Source: Hymenobacter qilianensis | GTDB lineage: Bacteria > Bacteroidota > Bacteroidia > Cytophagales > Hymenobacteraceae | Assembly: GCF_014489555.1 (NCBI RefSeq) | Contig: NZ_CP060784.1 | Coordinates: 1,984,001 to 2,048,000 of the forward strand | Direction of reading: 5' to 3' | Length of the DNA: 64,000 bases | In this document: positions 20,009 through 30,083 of the stretch, piece after piece | How positions within the stretch are numbered: position 1 is the first letter of the stretch | How the letters are laid out: the number at the start of each line of letters is the position of its first letter | The notes under the pieces: generated by a model | The model's input: only the letters and a program-made list of their open reading frames with translations | Told to the model about the DNA's origin: nothing | Database searches by the model: none | Program-made: the position numbers and the translations under genes

Positions 20009-22914
20009 ATGATGCTGAAACAATTTCTGGCGGCGGCTCTTCTCCTGCTAACGACCTGCCTCGCGCCGGTGCAAGCCCAAATCTTGCCACTGCTGGACCA
20101 GAATCCGTCGTCTTTGCGCTGGTATCAGGTGCGCACTCCGCATTTTCAGGTGTTATATCCGGCGGGCTTTGCGGCTCAGGCCCAACTCACGGCTCAGCGG
20201 CTGGAACAGGTGTACAAGCCGGTAAGTGCGTCGCTGGAGCGCGAGCCCCGGCCCCTGACGGTTATTCTACAAACCCAGACTACGATTGGGAATGGCTTTG
20301 CCACGGTGCTGCCCCGGCGCTCCGAGTTTTATACCACGCCCCCGCAGGACCCGTTTCTGACCGGTACTCTCGACTGGCTCGATCAGCTGGCCATTCACGA
20401 GTTTCGGCACATTGTGCAGTACGACAAGGGGTTGCAGGGTATTACCAAGGTCGCTTACTCATTATTCGGCAACGGGGCGCTGAGCACCGCGACTATCGGT
20501 ATGCCCGACTGGTTTTTTGAGGGCGATGCCGTGGGCACCGAAACCCTGCTGACGCGCAGTGGGCGGGGCCGCATTCCCAATTTTGATATCAGCCTGCGGG
20601 CTAATCTGCTGGCTGGGCGGCGCTTCAGCTACAGCAAGGCCGTGGGGGGCTCTTATCGGGATAATGTGCCTAATCATTATGTGCTGGGTTATTTTCTAAC
20701 TACCAACCTCAAGCGTACCATTGGTCCTGCCGCCTGGAGCCAGGTGCTCAACCGTTATTATCGTTTTCCCATCTACCCGTTTTCCTTTTCCAACAGCCTA
20801 CGCCGTACGGCGGGGGTGCGGGTAGAAGATCTGTATGCCCGTACCATGAGTGAGGTCGACTCTATGTGGCGGGCGCAGCAGCAGGGCTTGCAGCTCACAG
20901 CCGCTACTACTTTTTCCGTGGCTGCTGATCCCAAGATCTTTACGCAATACCGATACCCACAATACGTGACCGACAGCACAGTGCTGGCGGTGAAAACCGG
21001 CCTCGGCGATATTTCTCAGCTGGTGCTGCTGGATAAGCAGGGACGGGAAAAAAAGGTGTTTGTACAGGGCTTGGTGAACAACCCCGAAATGCTGTCGGTG
21101 GGTGGGGGGCGGGCCTGCTGGCTGGAGTTTCGTTACGATGCGCGCTGGGGACAGCGGGTTTACTCTGAAATAAGAGTGCTCGATCTGGCTTCCGGTGAGC
21201 TAACGCACCTTACCCGGCGCAGCCGCTACACTACCGCCGCTCTTTCCGGTGATGGCCAGCGCTTAGTGGCCGTGCGCAGCGACTCAGCCTACCAAAACCG
21301 TTTGGTGGTGCTCGATGCCCGGTCCGGTCAGGAGCAGCGCGTACTACCGAACCCCGACAACTACTTGTACATCCAGCCCCGCTGGCTGCCTGACCAGCGC
21401 ACCGTAGCAGCCGTGTTGCTGAAGCCGGGGGGCAAAACGCTGGCGCTTATCGATACTGAAACCGGCCAGACCCGCGAGCTACTGCCCGTAGCCAACAACA
21501 ACCTGAGCCATCCGCAGCCGGGGGGCAATTTTGTGTTCTACAACTCACCGCAGTCGGGCATCGACAATGTGTATGCCGTGGAAATCAGCACGGGTCAGGT
21601 GAAGCAGGTGACCTCGCGGCCGTTGGGCGCGTATCATGCCGCCATTTCCCCCGATGGGCAGCGCTTGGCTTTTCATGACTTTCGAGTGGAAGGCGCCCGC
21701 GTGGCCGAGATGCCGCTGGAGCCCGCGCGCTGGACGACGGCAGCGGCAGCGCCCGTCACGCCGCCCGCTTACACCGATCCTTTGCTCACGCAGGAGCCCG
21801 GTTTGGGCACCATCGGCGCCGTGGTGCCCGACTCGGGAACGGTGCTGCCGAGCTTAGCGGTAAGTCGCTATAATCGATTCAATCATCTGTTCAATGTGTT
21901 TAGCTGGGGGCTGGTGCAGTCGCCGGATGGGCAAGGCGTGAAATTAGGCGTCCGCTCCCAGGATTTGCTGAGCACCACGGTGGCCGTGGCCGGCGTGGGC
22001 TTCGACCAAACCGAACGCACGGGCAACGTCTTCGCTGACCTCAGCTACCAGGGTTTTTTGCCGGTGCTCGACCTCAGCGTGCAGCATGGCAGCCGCCGCA
22101 CTACCGGATTTGTAGATAGGGGCGCCCCCTCGATAGCGCCAGCACCGACCGCTGGCGCTATACCCAGTTTACTACTGGCGTGCGCCTGCCGCTCAATTTT
22201 ACGCGCTCCAAATACCTGGAGGGCCTGACCCTGGGTGCCCACTACAGTCAGCAGCAAGTGCGCGACTACGACCTAAGGTCCCGGCGCCTGTCGGAAGTTG
22301 GTTTCGGGGGCTCCCTGCACATCGTGCAGTACAGTCTGAGCTATTATCATCAGCTTCTGCAAAGCCGCCGCGATGTAGGTCCGCGCTGGGGCCAGAACCT
22401 GAGCGCGGTGTGGCGCACTACGCCTTTTGGGGTCGGCTTGCAGGGGCAGCAGTGGGCAGTGCAAGGCAATCTATACTTTCCGGGGGTGCTCAAGCATCAT
22501 TCGTTGCGCCTGCGTGGCGGCTATCAGTACCACGATCAATCCCAGTATCAGTTTAGCTCCCTGATAGCGTATCCTCGTGGCCAGTCGTATGTGAGCTTCG
22601 ATAAATTGCAGACGGGCAGCATAGAGTATCGCCTGCCCGTAGCCGATACGCACTGGACGCTGGGGCGCTGGCTGTACATTCAGCGCATCAAAGCGGGGGG
22701 CTTTTTGGACGTAGCCACCGGGCAGCGTCGCCTGGAAACCGACCAAGGACTCCGGAATTTCCGCAGTAACTACACCACGGCTGGCCTCGACGTCACCTTT
22801 GTGTTTAATCCTATGCGCCTGCGAACACCCCTTGAAGTGGGCGTTCGGTCTATCTATAATCTGCGCACGGGCCAATGGGAAGTGCAGCCGCTGGTACTCG
22901 ACATTGGATTCTAG
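20009..22914 (+). pseudogene. Secreted zinc metallopeptidase-like/beta-propeller/barrel protein, one frameshift
   Basis: The repaired length is 968 residues from ATG 20009, where a signal peptide begins (LLLLTTCLAPVQAQ). Residues about 130-135 carry HEFRH, a gluzincin-type HExxH zinc site, and FFEGDAVGTE further on can give the third ligand Glu. The middle has WD40/TolB-like propeller blades (LSGDGQRLVAVRSD, ISPDGQRLAFHDF). The end (SIYNLRTGQWEVQPLVLDIGF split over strands) looks like an outer-membrane barrel. The frame breaks at the C5 run 22125-22129. One C restores DRGAPLDSASTDRW. It is known as a recurrent architecture in Bacteroidota, but the substrate is unknown. Confidence 0.8.
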
Positions 22915-23084
22915 ATCCGAAGGCCGTCCAGATTATCACAGCAAGTAGCACTTCCCACCTCCGGATTGTGAAAACAAACCGGGATATGTACAGCTTTTAG
23001 CGTTACTTTTCGCCTACCGACCCATCCCAGGTCTTATAAAATATTTTGATACCTGGGATTATCTGCCCTATTGCGTTCCTGGCC

Positions 23085-23486
23085 ATGGCCCTTCGTGTAC
23101 TGTTTGAAAGTGAGTATGTTACTGTTTCCTATGACTACTCGAACGAGTGGCTATATGTAGATTGGAAAAAAGACCAGGACCTGCACTCGGTGCAAACAGG
23201 CTGTGAGCGTATGCTCGAATGCTTGCAGCAGGAGAAATGTCATAAAGTGCTCAACGACAACCGCCAGGTGGAATCGATGTGGTCGGATGCGTCGGAATGG
23301 GTTGGTAAAGTTTGGTTACCAGCCATGGCTGAGGCCGGCTTACAGTACTTTGCCTGGGTGTATTCGCCCAACCTTTATAGCCGCCTGTCTACCGATCTGA
23401 CGTTACAACATGCGCCAGCAGTAGGTCCCATTGCATTCACCTTCGATAACATTGATACGGCCAGCGCTTGGCTGCGGCAGATGTAG
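23085..23486 (+). CDS. Small STAS/SEC14-like protein, paralog 3
   Basis: 133 residues from ATG 23085, the start that aligns with paralogs 1 and 2; a TTG at 23046 would add an unsupported leader. The conserved blocks are VLFESEYVTVSYDYSNEW, CHKVLNDN, LQYFAWVYS, SRLSTDLTL and ASAWLRQ. It is separated from the other two by a META-like gene and the metallopeptidase-barrel gene, so this is a dispersed third copy. No membrane segment is visible. The function is unknown. A strong terminator follows. Confidence 0.8.
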   Translation: MALRVLFESEYVTVSYDYSNEWLYVDWKKDQDLHSVQTGCERMLECLQQEKCHKVLNDNRQVESMWSDASEWVGKVWLPAMAEAGLQYFAWVYSPNLYSRLSTDLTLQHAPAVGPIAFTFDNIDTASAWLRQM

Positions 23487-23511
23487 GCTTGGGAGGATTT
23501 CTAAAGTTAAC

Positions 23512-23557
23512 AGCCTAAAAAAACGCCGAAAGCTGCTTTCCGGCGTTCTTTTAGGCT
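23512..23557. terminator. Bidirectional terminator between convergent genes
   Basis: A long stem AGCCTAAAA...ACGCCG / CGGCGT...TTTTAGGCT has internal A and T runs. It sits between paralog 3 and the minus-strand Ser/Thr-rich gene. Confidence 0.88.
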
Positions 23558-23573
23558 TGTAATGAAGTAAGCT

Positions 23574-23984
23574 TTAGTTAGTGGTGCCGCCAGCGCCGCC
23601 GGTTTTGCTGGCGGGCAGGGGAGCCTTCTTAATAGGCTGCTTGCTGTTTTTGTCCACCATTTCCTGGTTAGTAGAACCTGTGGGCTTGGTGGTGCCCGAA
23701 GCAGCGGGACGAGACTCCTTCAATATGCGCCGGCTCGACTCCGACATGGTACCGGTGGGGCTGGTACGATCTTCGGGCTTCAGAGTGCTGTTCTGAGTCT
23801 TTTTGCTCTGCTGACTTTGGGCCTTCGTTGGCGATGCTTTTTTGGGCGGATAAGATTTGGCGGGCGAGGTATTGGCAGTGCTCGTTTCGGGGCGGGTGGA
23901 GGAGCTACCCGACGTGCTGCCCTGAGCGGCGGCCGTGGAAAGGCCCGCCGCGAGGGCCACGATGCATGCAAAAACAGTTTTCAT
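23574..23984 (-). CDS. Secreted Ser/Thr/Lys-rich low-complexity protein
   Basis: 136 residues from ATG 23984. MKTVFACIVALAAGLSTAAA is a clean signal peptide. The rest is low complexity, dominated by Ser, Thr, Pro, Lys and Gln with no hydrophobic core, so it is probably disordered in the periplasm or outside the cell. It ends in a Gly/Ala/Thr tail. No family is recognised and no function is proposed. A longer reading from 24038 lacks an obvious export signal at its first residue and was not used. Confidence 0.7.
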   Translation of the reverse strand: MKTVFACIVALAAGLSTAAAQGSTSGSSSTRPETSTANTSPAKSYPPKKASPTKAQSQQSKKTQNSTLKPEDRTSPTGTMSESSRRILKESRPAASGTTKPTGSTNQEMVDKNSKQPIKKAPLPASKTGGAGGTTN

Positions 23985-24601
23985 AGAAACGTAAAAAGAG
24001 TGGGAAGTATTTACGCATAAGCTCAACACTATATGCATACAATCAATCTCTTACGCTTATAAAAGACTTGTGTTCGGCTGAAAAATACGGAGTTGGCAGC
24101 AATAGCTGAGCTTACTCTGGACCTGGGCAGCTAGCAAATAAGGCAGCGCTCGACGAAGCCAAACTTGTGTGCTACCCGCCAAAAGGCACGCTTTTTTGCG
24201 GAGAAATCGAGAAGAAAACGACGGGTTTGGAAGCTAAAAAGCCCCCAGACCAGCTTTTTGTAAGGGTGACGTGCCCGCTACCCCCGCAGCTACGGGGCGT
24301 TATGGCAAGGCGCTGGCAGCGGCAGACTACTACTTGCGGCAGTAGTACCACCCGCGGGCCAATCGACCCAGATTTCGTGGCATTAGCATAGGCAACGACG
24401 AAAAACACTTCGAAATTTAGTCAATAAACTCATTTTCAAGCATAAACGCAAGCCCGGCCGGAAGCGAATCCGCTGCTTTTGCCCCAGCCGGGCTGGCCGG
24501 GCGAAGCGAAATTATTCCTGTTGAGCAAGACCGGATAATGCCTTAGTATTCCTCTATATTCGAGCTTTATTATCCTTTGTATTCTTTTGTATTATAGATT
24601 T
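23985..24601. other. Intergenic region, no confident gene
   Basis: About 615 bp. A plus-strand frame from GTG 24167 reads CYPPKGTLFCGEIEKK; adding one C at its C5 run (24243-24247) would extend it to a short protein ending ADYYLRQ near 24346, but this is weak. A GC-rich hairpin (AGCCCGGC / GCCGGGCT) lies at 24451-24494 without a T tail. The last 100 bp are AT-rich and may hold the promoter of the plug-domain gene. Confidence 0.4.
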
Positions 24602-27113
24602 ATGCTTCGTAGCAAAGCGTTATCAACCAGCATCTTTCTTTGCTTGGCGGTTTTGGTGATTGGTGGCTTTCAGGTAGTTCCAGCCGATGACTTCGTGCGT
24701 CAGGCCATTGGTCGCCTCCAGAATTTCTACATCGGGAGCTTCCCCGAAAAAAGCTACATCCACACCGATAAGGCGTTTTATGCCGTGGGCGAAACCATCT
24801 GGCTGAAGGCCTATGTGGTAGAAGCCTCGCAGCACCGGCCGGATACCATGAGCCGGGTGCTGTATGTGGATCTGGTTGCCCCCGATCAGCGCGTGGTGGC
24901 GCAGCGGGTGCTGCGCCTGACGCAAGGCACGGCCGCCGCCGACTTTGAACTGGCCGACAGTCTGGCCCAGGGTATGTACACGGTGCGCGCCTACACCAAC
25001 TGGATGCGCAACTTCAGCCCCGACTATTTCTTTTCCAAGCGCCTGCCGGTGTGGCAGACGGCTGCTGTGCCTGCCACCGCAGATGCTGCTCGGCGCGGCG
25101 CGAGAACGATAGCCCGCAAAGCGGCTCAGGCTCCTAAGCCCAAAACGGATGTGCAGTTTTTTCCCGAAGGGGGCAATCTGGTGGCGGGGCTGCCTACCGT
25201 GGTCGCCTTCAAGGCCACTGACGAATACGGGCGCGGGGTAACCGTGAGCGGGCAAATTACCGACGACCAGGGCCAGGCGGCGGGCACGTTCAAAAGTCTG
25301 CACGCGGGCATGGGCACGGTTTTGCTGACGCCCCAGCCGGGCCGGCAGTATAAGGCGGCCGTGGTGTTGCCGGGAGGGGCTCGCGCCGAGTATCCGTTGC
25401 CGGCCGTAGCCGCCAGCGGGTTTGTATTGAAGGTTACCCAAACCAAAGAGTTTGTGTATGTGGGCGTGCAGCGCCAGACGGCAGCGGGCAATGCTCCCGC
25501 CGAAAATGTGACGCTGCTGGCCCACGTGCGCGGCAACGTAGCGTACGCCGCCAACGGTCAATTGACCGGCAGCGAGGGCTACGCGGCCCGCATTCCCAAA
25601 GCCAAGTTCCCAACGGGCGTGGCGCACTTCACGCTGTTCGATGGGCAGGGCGTGGCCCAGGGCGAGCGGTTGGCGTTTATTGATGCTCAGCCCGGCCTGC
25701 TGGTGCGCATCACCCCGGATAAAGCCACGTATGCTCCCGCGAGAAAGTAAACCTGACCGTGGCCGTGACCGATGGCACCGGCCAGCCCGTAGCCACCCAG
25801 CTTTCTTTGGCCGTGACAAATGCCTTGGCGACGGGCACAAATGAGGCGCCCCAAACGACCATTCTAACCCATCTGCTTCTCACCTCCGATTTGAAGGGCT
25901 ACGTGGAAAACCCCGGCTATTATTTTCAGAACAAAACCCCGGCCACCGAACAGGCCCTCGATCATCTGATGCTGACGCAGGGTTGGCGGCGGTTTGTGTG
26001 GAAAGAGATTCTGACGGACAAAAAGCCCCCAGACCTTTTGCTTTGGAGCAAACTCTGAGTGTAGGTGGTCAGGTGGTGCGCCCCAATGAAAAAGCCGCCG
26101 GCGTAAGCCAGCTCACCATTTTCCAGGCGGGCGCTAAAGCAGGAATGACCATTGCCAACACTGATACCGACGGCAGTTTTGTAATCGGAGGCTTTCAGGG
26201 CAAAGACACGGCCCGCGTGGTGGTGCAGGCCCGGAAGGAGAAGGGCGGCAGCAACCTGCTGATCAAGCTGAACCCGCGCTGGCCCGAGGTAACGGCCCTT
26301 ACCTGGCCTTTGCCCGCCGAGCCGCAGCCGGCCGTTACGGCATATTTGCAGCAAAGCCAGAAGCAACAGAAAGCTGAGCGACAGTATCGGGCTGATACGG
26401 CCAAAACCATCATGCTGAAGGGCGTGACGGTGGCCGGCCGCAAGCCCACGCCCCGCCCCGATGCGCGGCGTATTTATGGGCAAGCCGATGTGGTGCTGCG
26501 TACCGATGATATTCCGGGCAGCAACTCATTCTTTAGCGTATTGCAGTTGCTGCAAGGTCGGGTGGCTGGGGTTCAGGTATCGGGGTCGGCGCCCAACTTT
26601 CAGGTGCAGATACGGGGCGGTACTTCTATTTCCGGATCTAACTCGCCGTTGTTTGTCCTGGATGGCATTCCGGTTGATATCGATGCGGTAAACACGATAC
26701 CCGTAACGGATGTTGAAACCGTGGAAATATTGAAAGGGCCTTCCGCCGCTATTTATGGCAGCCGGGGTGCGGGAGGCGTCATTGCCATCTTCACCAAGCG
26801 CGGCAACTCCAACTACGACTACTCCAAAACGCCCGCGCCGGGCATTGCTACCGCGATGTTGCCGGCCTACTATCAGGCCCGCGAGTTTTATGCTCCGCGC
26901 TACGAAACGGCGGCCCGCCCCGCCCAGCCGCGCCCCGACTACCGTAGCACTACGCTCTACTGGGCACCCACGCTGCGCACCGACGCCACTGGCCAGGCGC
27001 AGGTATCCTTCTACTGCTCCGACGACGCCAGCACTTTTCGGGTGGTCGTGGAAGGCTTATCGAACGCTGGTACGCCCGGCGTAGGTACGGGCGAGTTTAA
27101 AGTAGGTAACTAA
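24602..27113 (+). pseudogene. MG2-like/TonB-plug domain protein without a barrel, two frameshifts
   Basis: The repaired length is 837 residues from ATG 24602. An N-terminal hydrophobic segment serves as signal or anchor. An alpha-2-macroglobulin MG2-like region follows (FPEKSYIHTDKAFYAVGETIW, then further beta-sandwich repeats), a carboxypeptidase-like regulatory fold near residue 480, and a TonB-dependent-receptor plug near residue 620 (LLQGRVAGVQVSG, IRGGTSISGSNSPLFVLDG, VETVEILKGPSAAIYGSRGA). There is no 22-strand barrel after the plug; the protein ends in a final sandwich domain. The frame breaks at C3 25736-25738 (expected C4) and C5 26026-26030 (expected C6). Such proteins may assist outer-membrane transport, but the role is unproven. 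Confidence 0.85.
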
Positions 27114-27148
27114 AAAAGCCTCCCAGATAAGTACCGGGGGGCTTTTTT
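27112..27148. terminator. Bidirectional terminator between convergent genes
   Basis: The stem GCCTCCCAG.. / ..CCGGGGGGC with flanking A6 and T6 has one internal mismatch. It overlaps the end of the plug-domain gene and follows the lipoprotein gene on the minus strand. Confidence 0.8.
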
Positions 27149-27163
27149 GGCGAGTAATCAAAG

Positions 27164-27676
27164 CTACCTGACTACGCGAACGTGGGTGTGGGCAGCAATA
27201 GATACTTTCTTCAGCAAGGTAAAATCAGCGGCTGAGGTTGTATCTCGAATGGGGCGGCTGAGTACGTGCAGCGTCGTATCGTTGGCCCGCAGCACGGCTA
27301 CATCGGTGCCGGTGGTGAGATGGAATGCCCGAAATCCGAGCAGAGTACTATCTGGGAAGCCACGCTCCACCAGGCTGTCCAGTACCGTGGCACGTCCATC
27401 GAAAGTGCCCAGCGTCACTTGCTCAATGGGCGCTCCCTGCCGCGTCATCAGTAAAGCGGCCTGCGTAACGGGGCCGGAAGGCTTGGGCGGGGCATATGGG
27501 AATATCAGCCCCAAAAACAGTTCATCCGAAACTGCGGACGCTTTGGTTACTGACGGCTGCACAGTGGCGGTTTCCGCTGGCTCGGCTGGCTCCCGCACCG
27601 ACTTTTGACACGCAACCAGCAAGCCTACGACGAGAACCGCGGTGCATGGTAGCGTTGTTAGAATAACCCGGCTCAT
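27164..27676 (-). CDS. Putative lipoprotein of unknown function
   Basis: 170 residues. The signal peptide ends in the lipobox VGLLVAC at residues 17-23, so the protein is probably lipid-anchored. A Pro/Glu/Thr linker follows, then a compact domain of about 120 residues with short strands (QVTLGTFDGRATVLDSLVE, GFRAFHLTTGTDVAVLRAND). No family is recognised. It is convergent with the plug-domain gene and shares its terminator. There is no operon partner on the same strand. Confidence 0.7.
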   Translation of the reverse strand: MSRVILTTLPCTAVLVVGLLVACQKSVREPAEPAETATVQPSVTKASAVSDELFLGLIFPYAPPKPSGPVTQAALLMTRQGAPIEQVTLGTFDGRATVLDSLVERGFPDSTLLGFRAFHLTTGTDVAVLRANDTTLHVLSRPIRDTTSAADFTLLKKVSIAAHTHVRVVR

Positions 27677-27857
27677 TAGAGAGTTGGAAAGATGCGTATA
27701 TAAAATACGGATTTACAGAGGCTTGTGGCTGTAATCTGGGGTTGTAATAAGTACAGAAGCTGGCGTAAGAATACAAAATCTCGTTAAGCTGATTTTAAAG
27801 GCGGTTGACGTAGCAGTAGCAAGCTTTGGTCAGCAGCCCATCGTAAAGCTTCGACGT

Positions 27858-28448
27858 ATGATTTCTATCAAAGTATTCTCCGATTATGTGTGCCCATATT
27901 GCCTGCTGAGCGAGCAAGTATTGGCCCGCGCCATAGCCGGCAAAGATGTGAGCGTGGAGTGGATGCCCTTCGAGTTGCGGCCCTACCCCGCGCCCACGCT
28001 GCGGCCGGAAGGCGAGTATTTGCAAACCACCTGGGCCCAATCGGTATACCCGATGGCGGCGGCGCTGAACGTGCCCGTGGTGTTGCCCAAGGTGTCGCCT
28101 CAACCGCACACGCATTTGGCGTTTGAGGGCTATCAGTTTGCTAAAGAACAGGACCAGGGCGAGGCCTACACACACCGCATGTTTACTGCCTTTTTCCAAG
28201 AGGAGCAGGACATCGGCGATGTGGATGTGCTTACTCGTTTGGCCACCGAAGTTGGCTTGGATGCTGAGGCTTTTCGGGCGGCTCTTACAAATCGAACTTA
28301 CCGCGAACAGCACCAGCGGGCCCTGCGTCAGGCGGCGCAGCTTGGTATCAGCGCTGTGCCCAGCTTTGTGATTGGCAATAAGCTGGTGCGCGGCCTGCCC
28401 CGCGAAGAGGATTTGGCCCGCCTGATTGATGCCGAAATGCGCGGCTAG
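27858..28448 (+). CDS. DsbA-family (FrnE-like) oxidoreductase 1
   Basis: 196 residues. A thioredoxin fold with CPYC at residues 12-15 directly after the first strand, a helical insertion, and the cis-Pro loop SAVPSFVIGN near residue 165. There is no signal peptide, so it is cytosolic. This fits the 2-hydroxychromene-2-carboxylate isomerase/FrnE branch of DsbA-like enzymes. The substrate is unknown; members act on polyketides or as thiol oxidoreductases under stress. The related gene 2 follows 107 bp downstream on the same strand. Confidence 0.88.
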   Translation: MISIKVFSDYVCPYCLLSEQVLARAIAGKDVSVEWMPFELRPYPAPTLRPEGEYLQTTWAQSVYPMAAALNVPVVLPKVSPQPHTHLAFEGYQFAKEQDQGEAYTHRMFTAFFQEEQDIGDVDVLTRLATEVGLDAEAFRAALTNRTYREQHQRALRQAAQLGISAVPSFVIGNKLVRGLPREEDLARLIDAEMRG

Positions 28449-28555
28449 AAGGGCACCGTATAGTTGAGGCAAGTGGTTCAGGGTACCGTAAGTAAACTTT
28501 TTACCCCCCAGCGCGCTTATACTCACTTATCTTTTGCTCCCCTTATTCGCTGAAT

Positions 28556-29251
28556 ATGAAAGTCGAAATCTGGTCTGATATCATGTGTCCGTTTTGCTAC
28601 ATCGGCAAGCGGAAGTTTGAGGCGGCGCTGGCCGAATTTGCCCCCCACAAGGATGTGCAGGTGCAGTGGCGTAGCTTCGAGCTGGACCCCAATATGAAAA
28701 CCGTGCCCGGCCAAAGCATCCACGAGCTGCTGGCCGAGCGCAAGGGTATATCGGTGGCGCAGGGCCGCCAGATGAACAACCAAATGGCCCAAACGGCCGA
28801 AGAAGTAGGTTTGGAGTTCAACTTTGACAAAACCATTCCCGCCAACACGTTCAACGCTCACCGCCTCATTCACTTAGCCGCCGCCCACGGCCGGCAGGAT
28901 GCGGCCAAGGAGCGAATCCTGTACGCGTACTTCACCGAAGGCCTGAACGTGGACGACCCCGCCACGCTCACCCAGCTCGCCACCGAGCTGGACTTGCCCG
29001 CGGCGGAAGTAGCGCAGCTTTTCGAAACCGACATCTACGCCCAGGATGTGCGCCACGACGAGTATCAGGCCCGCCAGATAGGGGTGCGCGGCGTTCCTTT
29101 CTTCGTTTTCGACGATAAGTACGCCGTGTCGGGTGCCCAGCCCAAGGAGGTTTTTCTGGAAGTGCTGGAGAAGGTGTGGGAAGAAAGCAACCCCAAGCCC
29201 ACGCTCATAGCCGACGGCGCCACATGCGGCCCCGATGGCGTATGTGACTAA
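28556..29251 (+). CDS. frnE: DsbA-family FrnE-like oxidoreductase 2
   Basis: 231 residues. MKVEIWSDIMCPFCYIGKRK has the active site CPFC and the start typical of FrnE. FNAHRLIHLA and a cis-Pro loop GVRGVPFFVFDDKYAVSGAQP complete the signature. The C-terminal tail has a CGPDGVCD pair of cysteines, also seen in FrnE proteins, where they may form a second disulfide. It is cytosolic. FrnE of Deinococcus is a stress-related thiol isomerase, so redox protection is plausible here. It is probably co-transcribed with the preceding paralog; a strong terminator follows. Confidence 0.92.
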   Translation: MKVEIWSDIMCPFCYIGKRKFEAALAEFAPHKDVQVQWRSFELDPNMKTVPGQSIHELLAERKGISVAQGRQMNNQMAQTAEEVGLEFNFDKTIPANTFNAHRLIHLAAAHGRQDAAKERILYAYFTEGLNVDDPATLTQLATELDLPAAEVAQLFETDIYAQDVRHDEYQARQIGVRGVPFFVFDDKYAVSGAQPKEVFLEVLEKVWEESNPKPTLIADGATCGPDGVCD

Positions 29252-29264
29252 ACCGCATCGAAAG

Positions 29265-29310
29265 AAAAACAAGAACGGCCGCCCTATGCAGGGCGGCCGT
29301 TCTTGTTTTT
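29265..29310 (+). terminator. Terminator after the DsbA-like pair
   Basis: A perfect stem AACGGCCGCCC / GGGCGGCCGTT extends into AAAAACAAG / CTTGTTTTT, with T5 at the end. Confidence 0.92.
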
Positions 29311-29364
29311 GGCTCTAAGATCTTGCTCGAGTAGACTGGAATGGGTGAACGGTTACTAAAAGAA

Positions 29365-29460
29365 CGTCATGCAGAGCGCAAGCGAAGCATCTCGCGTGCT
29401 GACGAGAGGTTAGTAATCCCGCATCAGCACGCGAGATGCTTCGCGCTGCGCTGCATGACG
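29365..29460. repeat. Palindromic intergenic repeat, family A copy 2
   Basis: The left arm is CGTCATGCAGAGCGCAAGCG.. and the right arm is its near reverse complement ending GCTGCATGACG. The arms share GAAGCATCTCGCGTGCTGA / CAGCACGCGAGATGCTTC, and the loop contains TTAGTAATCC. It lies between convergent genes. Confidence 0.9.
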
Positions 29461-29508
29461 GTCTTATGGCACAGGCGTAACTCTCTACAACCAGACTCGA
29501 CCGTATTC

Positions 29509-29937
29509 TCAGGCTTCCATCTTTAGCTCAGGCTGCTCGCGAATTATTCGAAGGGTAGAAGAGGACCTGTCATGGCTTCGCAGCAGTTTGTGATGATAGA
29601 TATACGAACCGCCCAGGATGATAAAGCCAATGGCCATTGGGGCCCACTGACTAGCCGGAACGCCGATGGCAATGTGGGAATACATAGCGCCCGCCAAATC
29701 AAAAAAGAAGCCTGCATACGCCCACTCCTTCAGCCGCGCGAAGCCGGGCGTAACCACCGCTAGGGCACCTAAAGCCTTCGCTACGCCCAAGAAAGGCAGC
29801 AGGTAAGCCGGGTAGCCCAGAAACTTAAAATACGCCACGCTCTCGGGCGAGCTCATGATGTTCGGAATGGCGGAGGCCGTCATCAGAGCAGCCAGCAGGC
29901 CAGTAAAAACCCAGTAAATGATCTTCGTCTTTTTCAT
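29509..29937 (-). CDS. DoxX-like family membrane protein
   Basis: 142 residues from ATG 29937. Four predicted membrane helices (IIYWVFTGLLAALMTASAIP, YPAYLLPFLGVAKALGALAV, AYAGFFFDLAGAMYSHIAIG, WAPMAIGFIILGGSYIYH) with the DoxX-like pattern FKFLGYP and LGVAKALGA. These small inner-membrane proteins often accompany VOC or SRPBCC-type genes and have no settled biochemical role. The longer reading to 30024 has no extra conserved sequence. It follows the VOC gene on the same strand with about 145 bp between. Confidence 0.82.
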   Translation of the reverse strand: MKKTKIIYWVFTGLLAALMTASAIPNIMSSPESVAYFKFLGYPAYLLPFLGVAKALGALAVVTPGFARLKEWAYAGFFFDLAGAMYSHIAIGVPASQWAPMAIGFIILGGSYIYHHKLLRSHDRSSSTLRIIREQPELKMEA

Positions 29938-30083
29938 CGTGGTGCGTAATTTCAGGTTGATGATCTGATGCAGTACAAAGCTGAATGAAGGAGAATAGCA
30001 GGTAGCTCTTGACGCTGTTTTCACCGCTTTTTTGGGTGGCGATTTCGCCAGTCATGTTTTCGTGAGGATGAGGAAGCAGCTAC

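Noticed and set aside
24451..24494. GC-rich hairpin as a terminator
   Set aside because: It has no T run on either side and no gene ending nearby, so no function is assigned.
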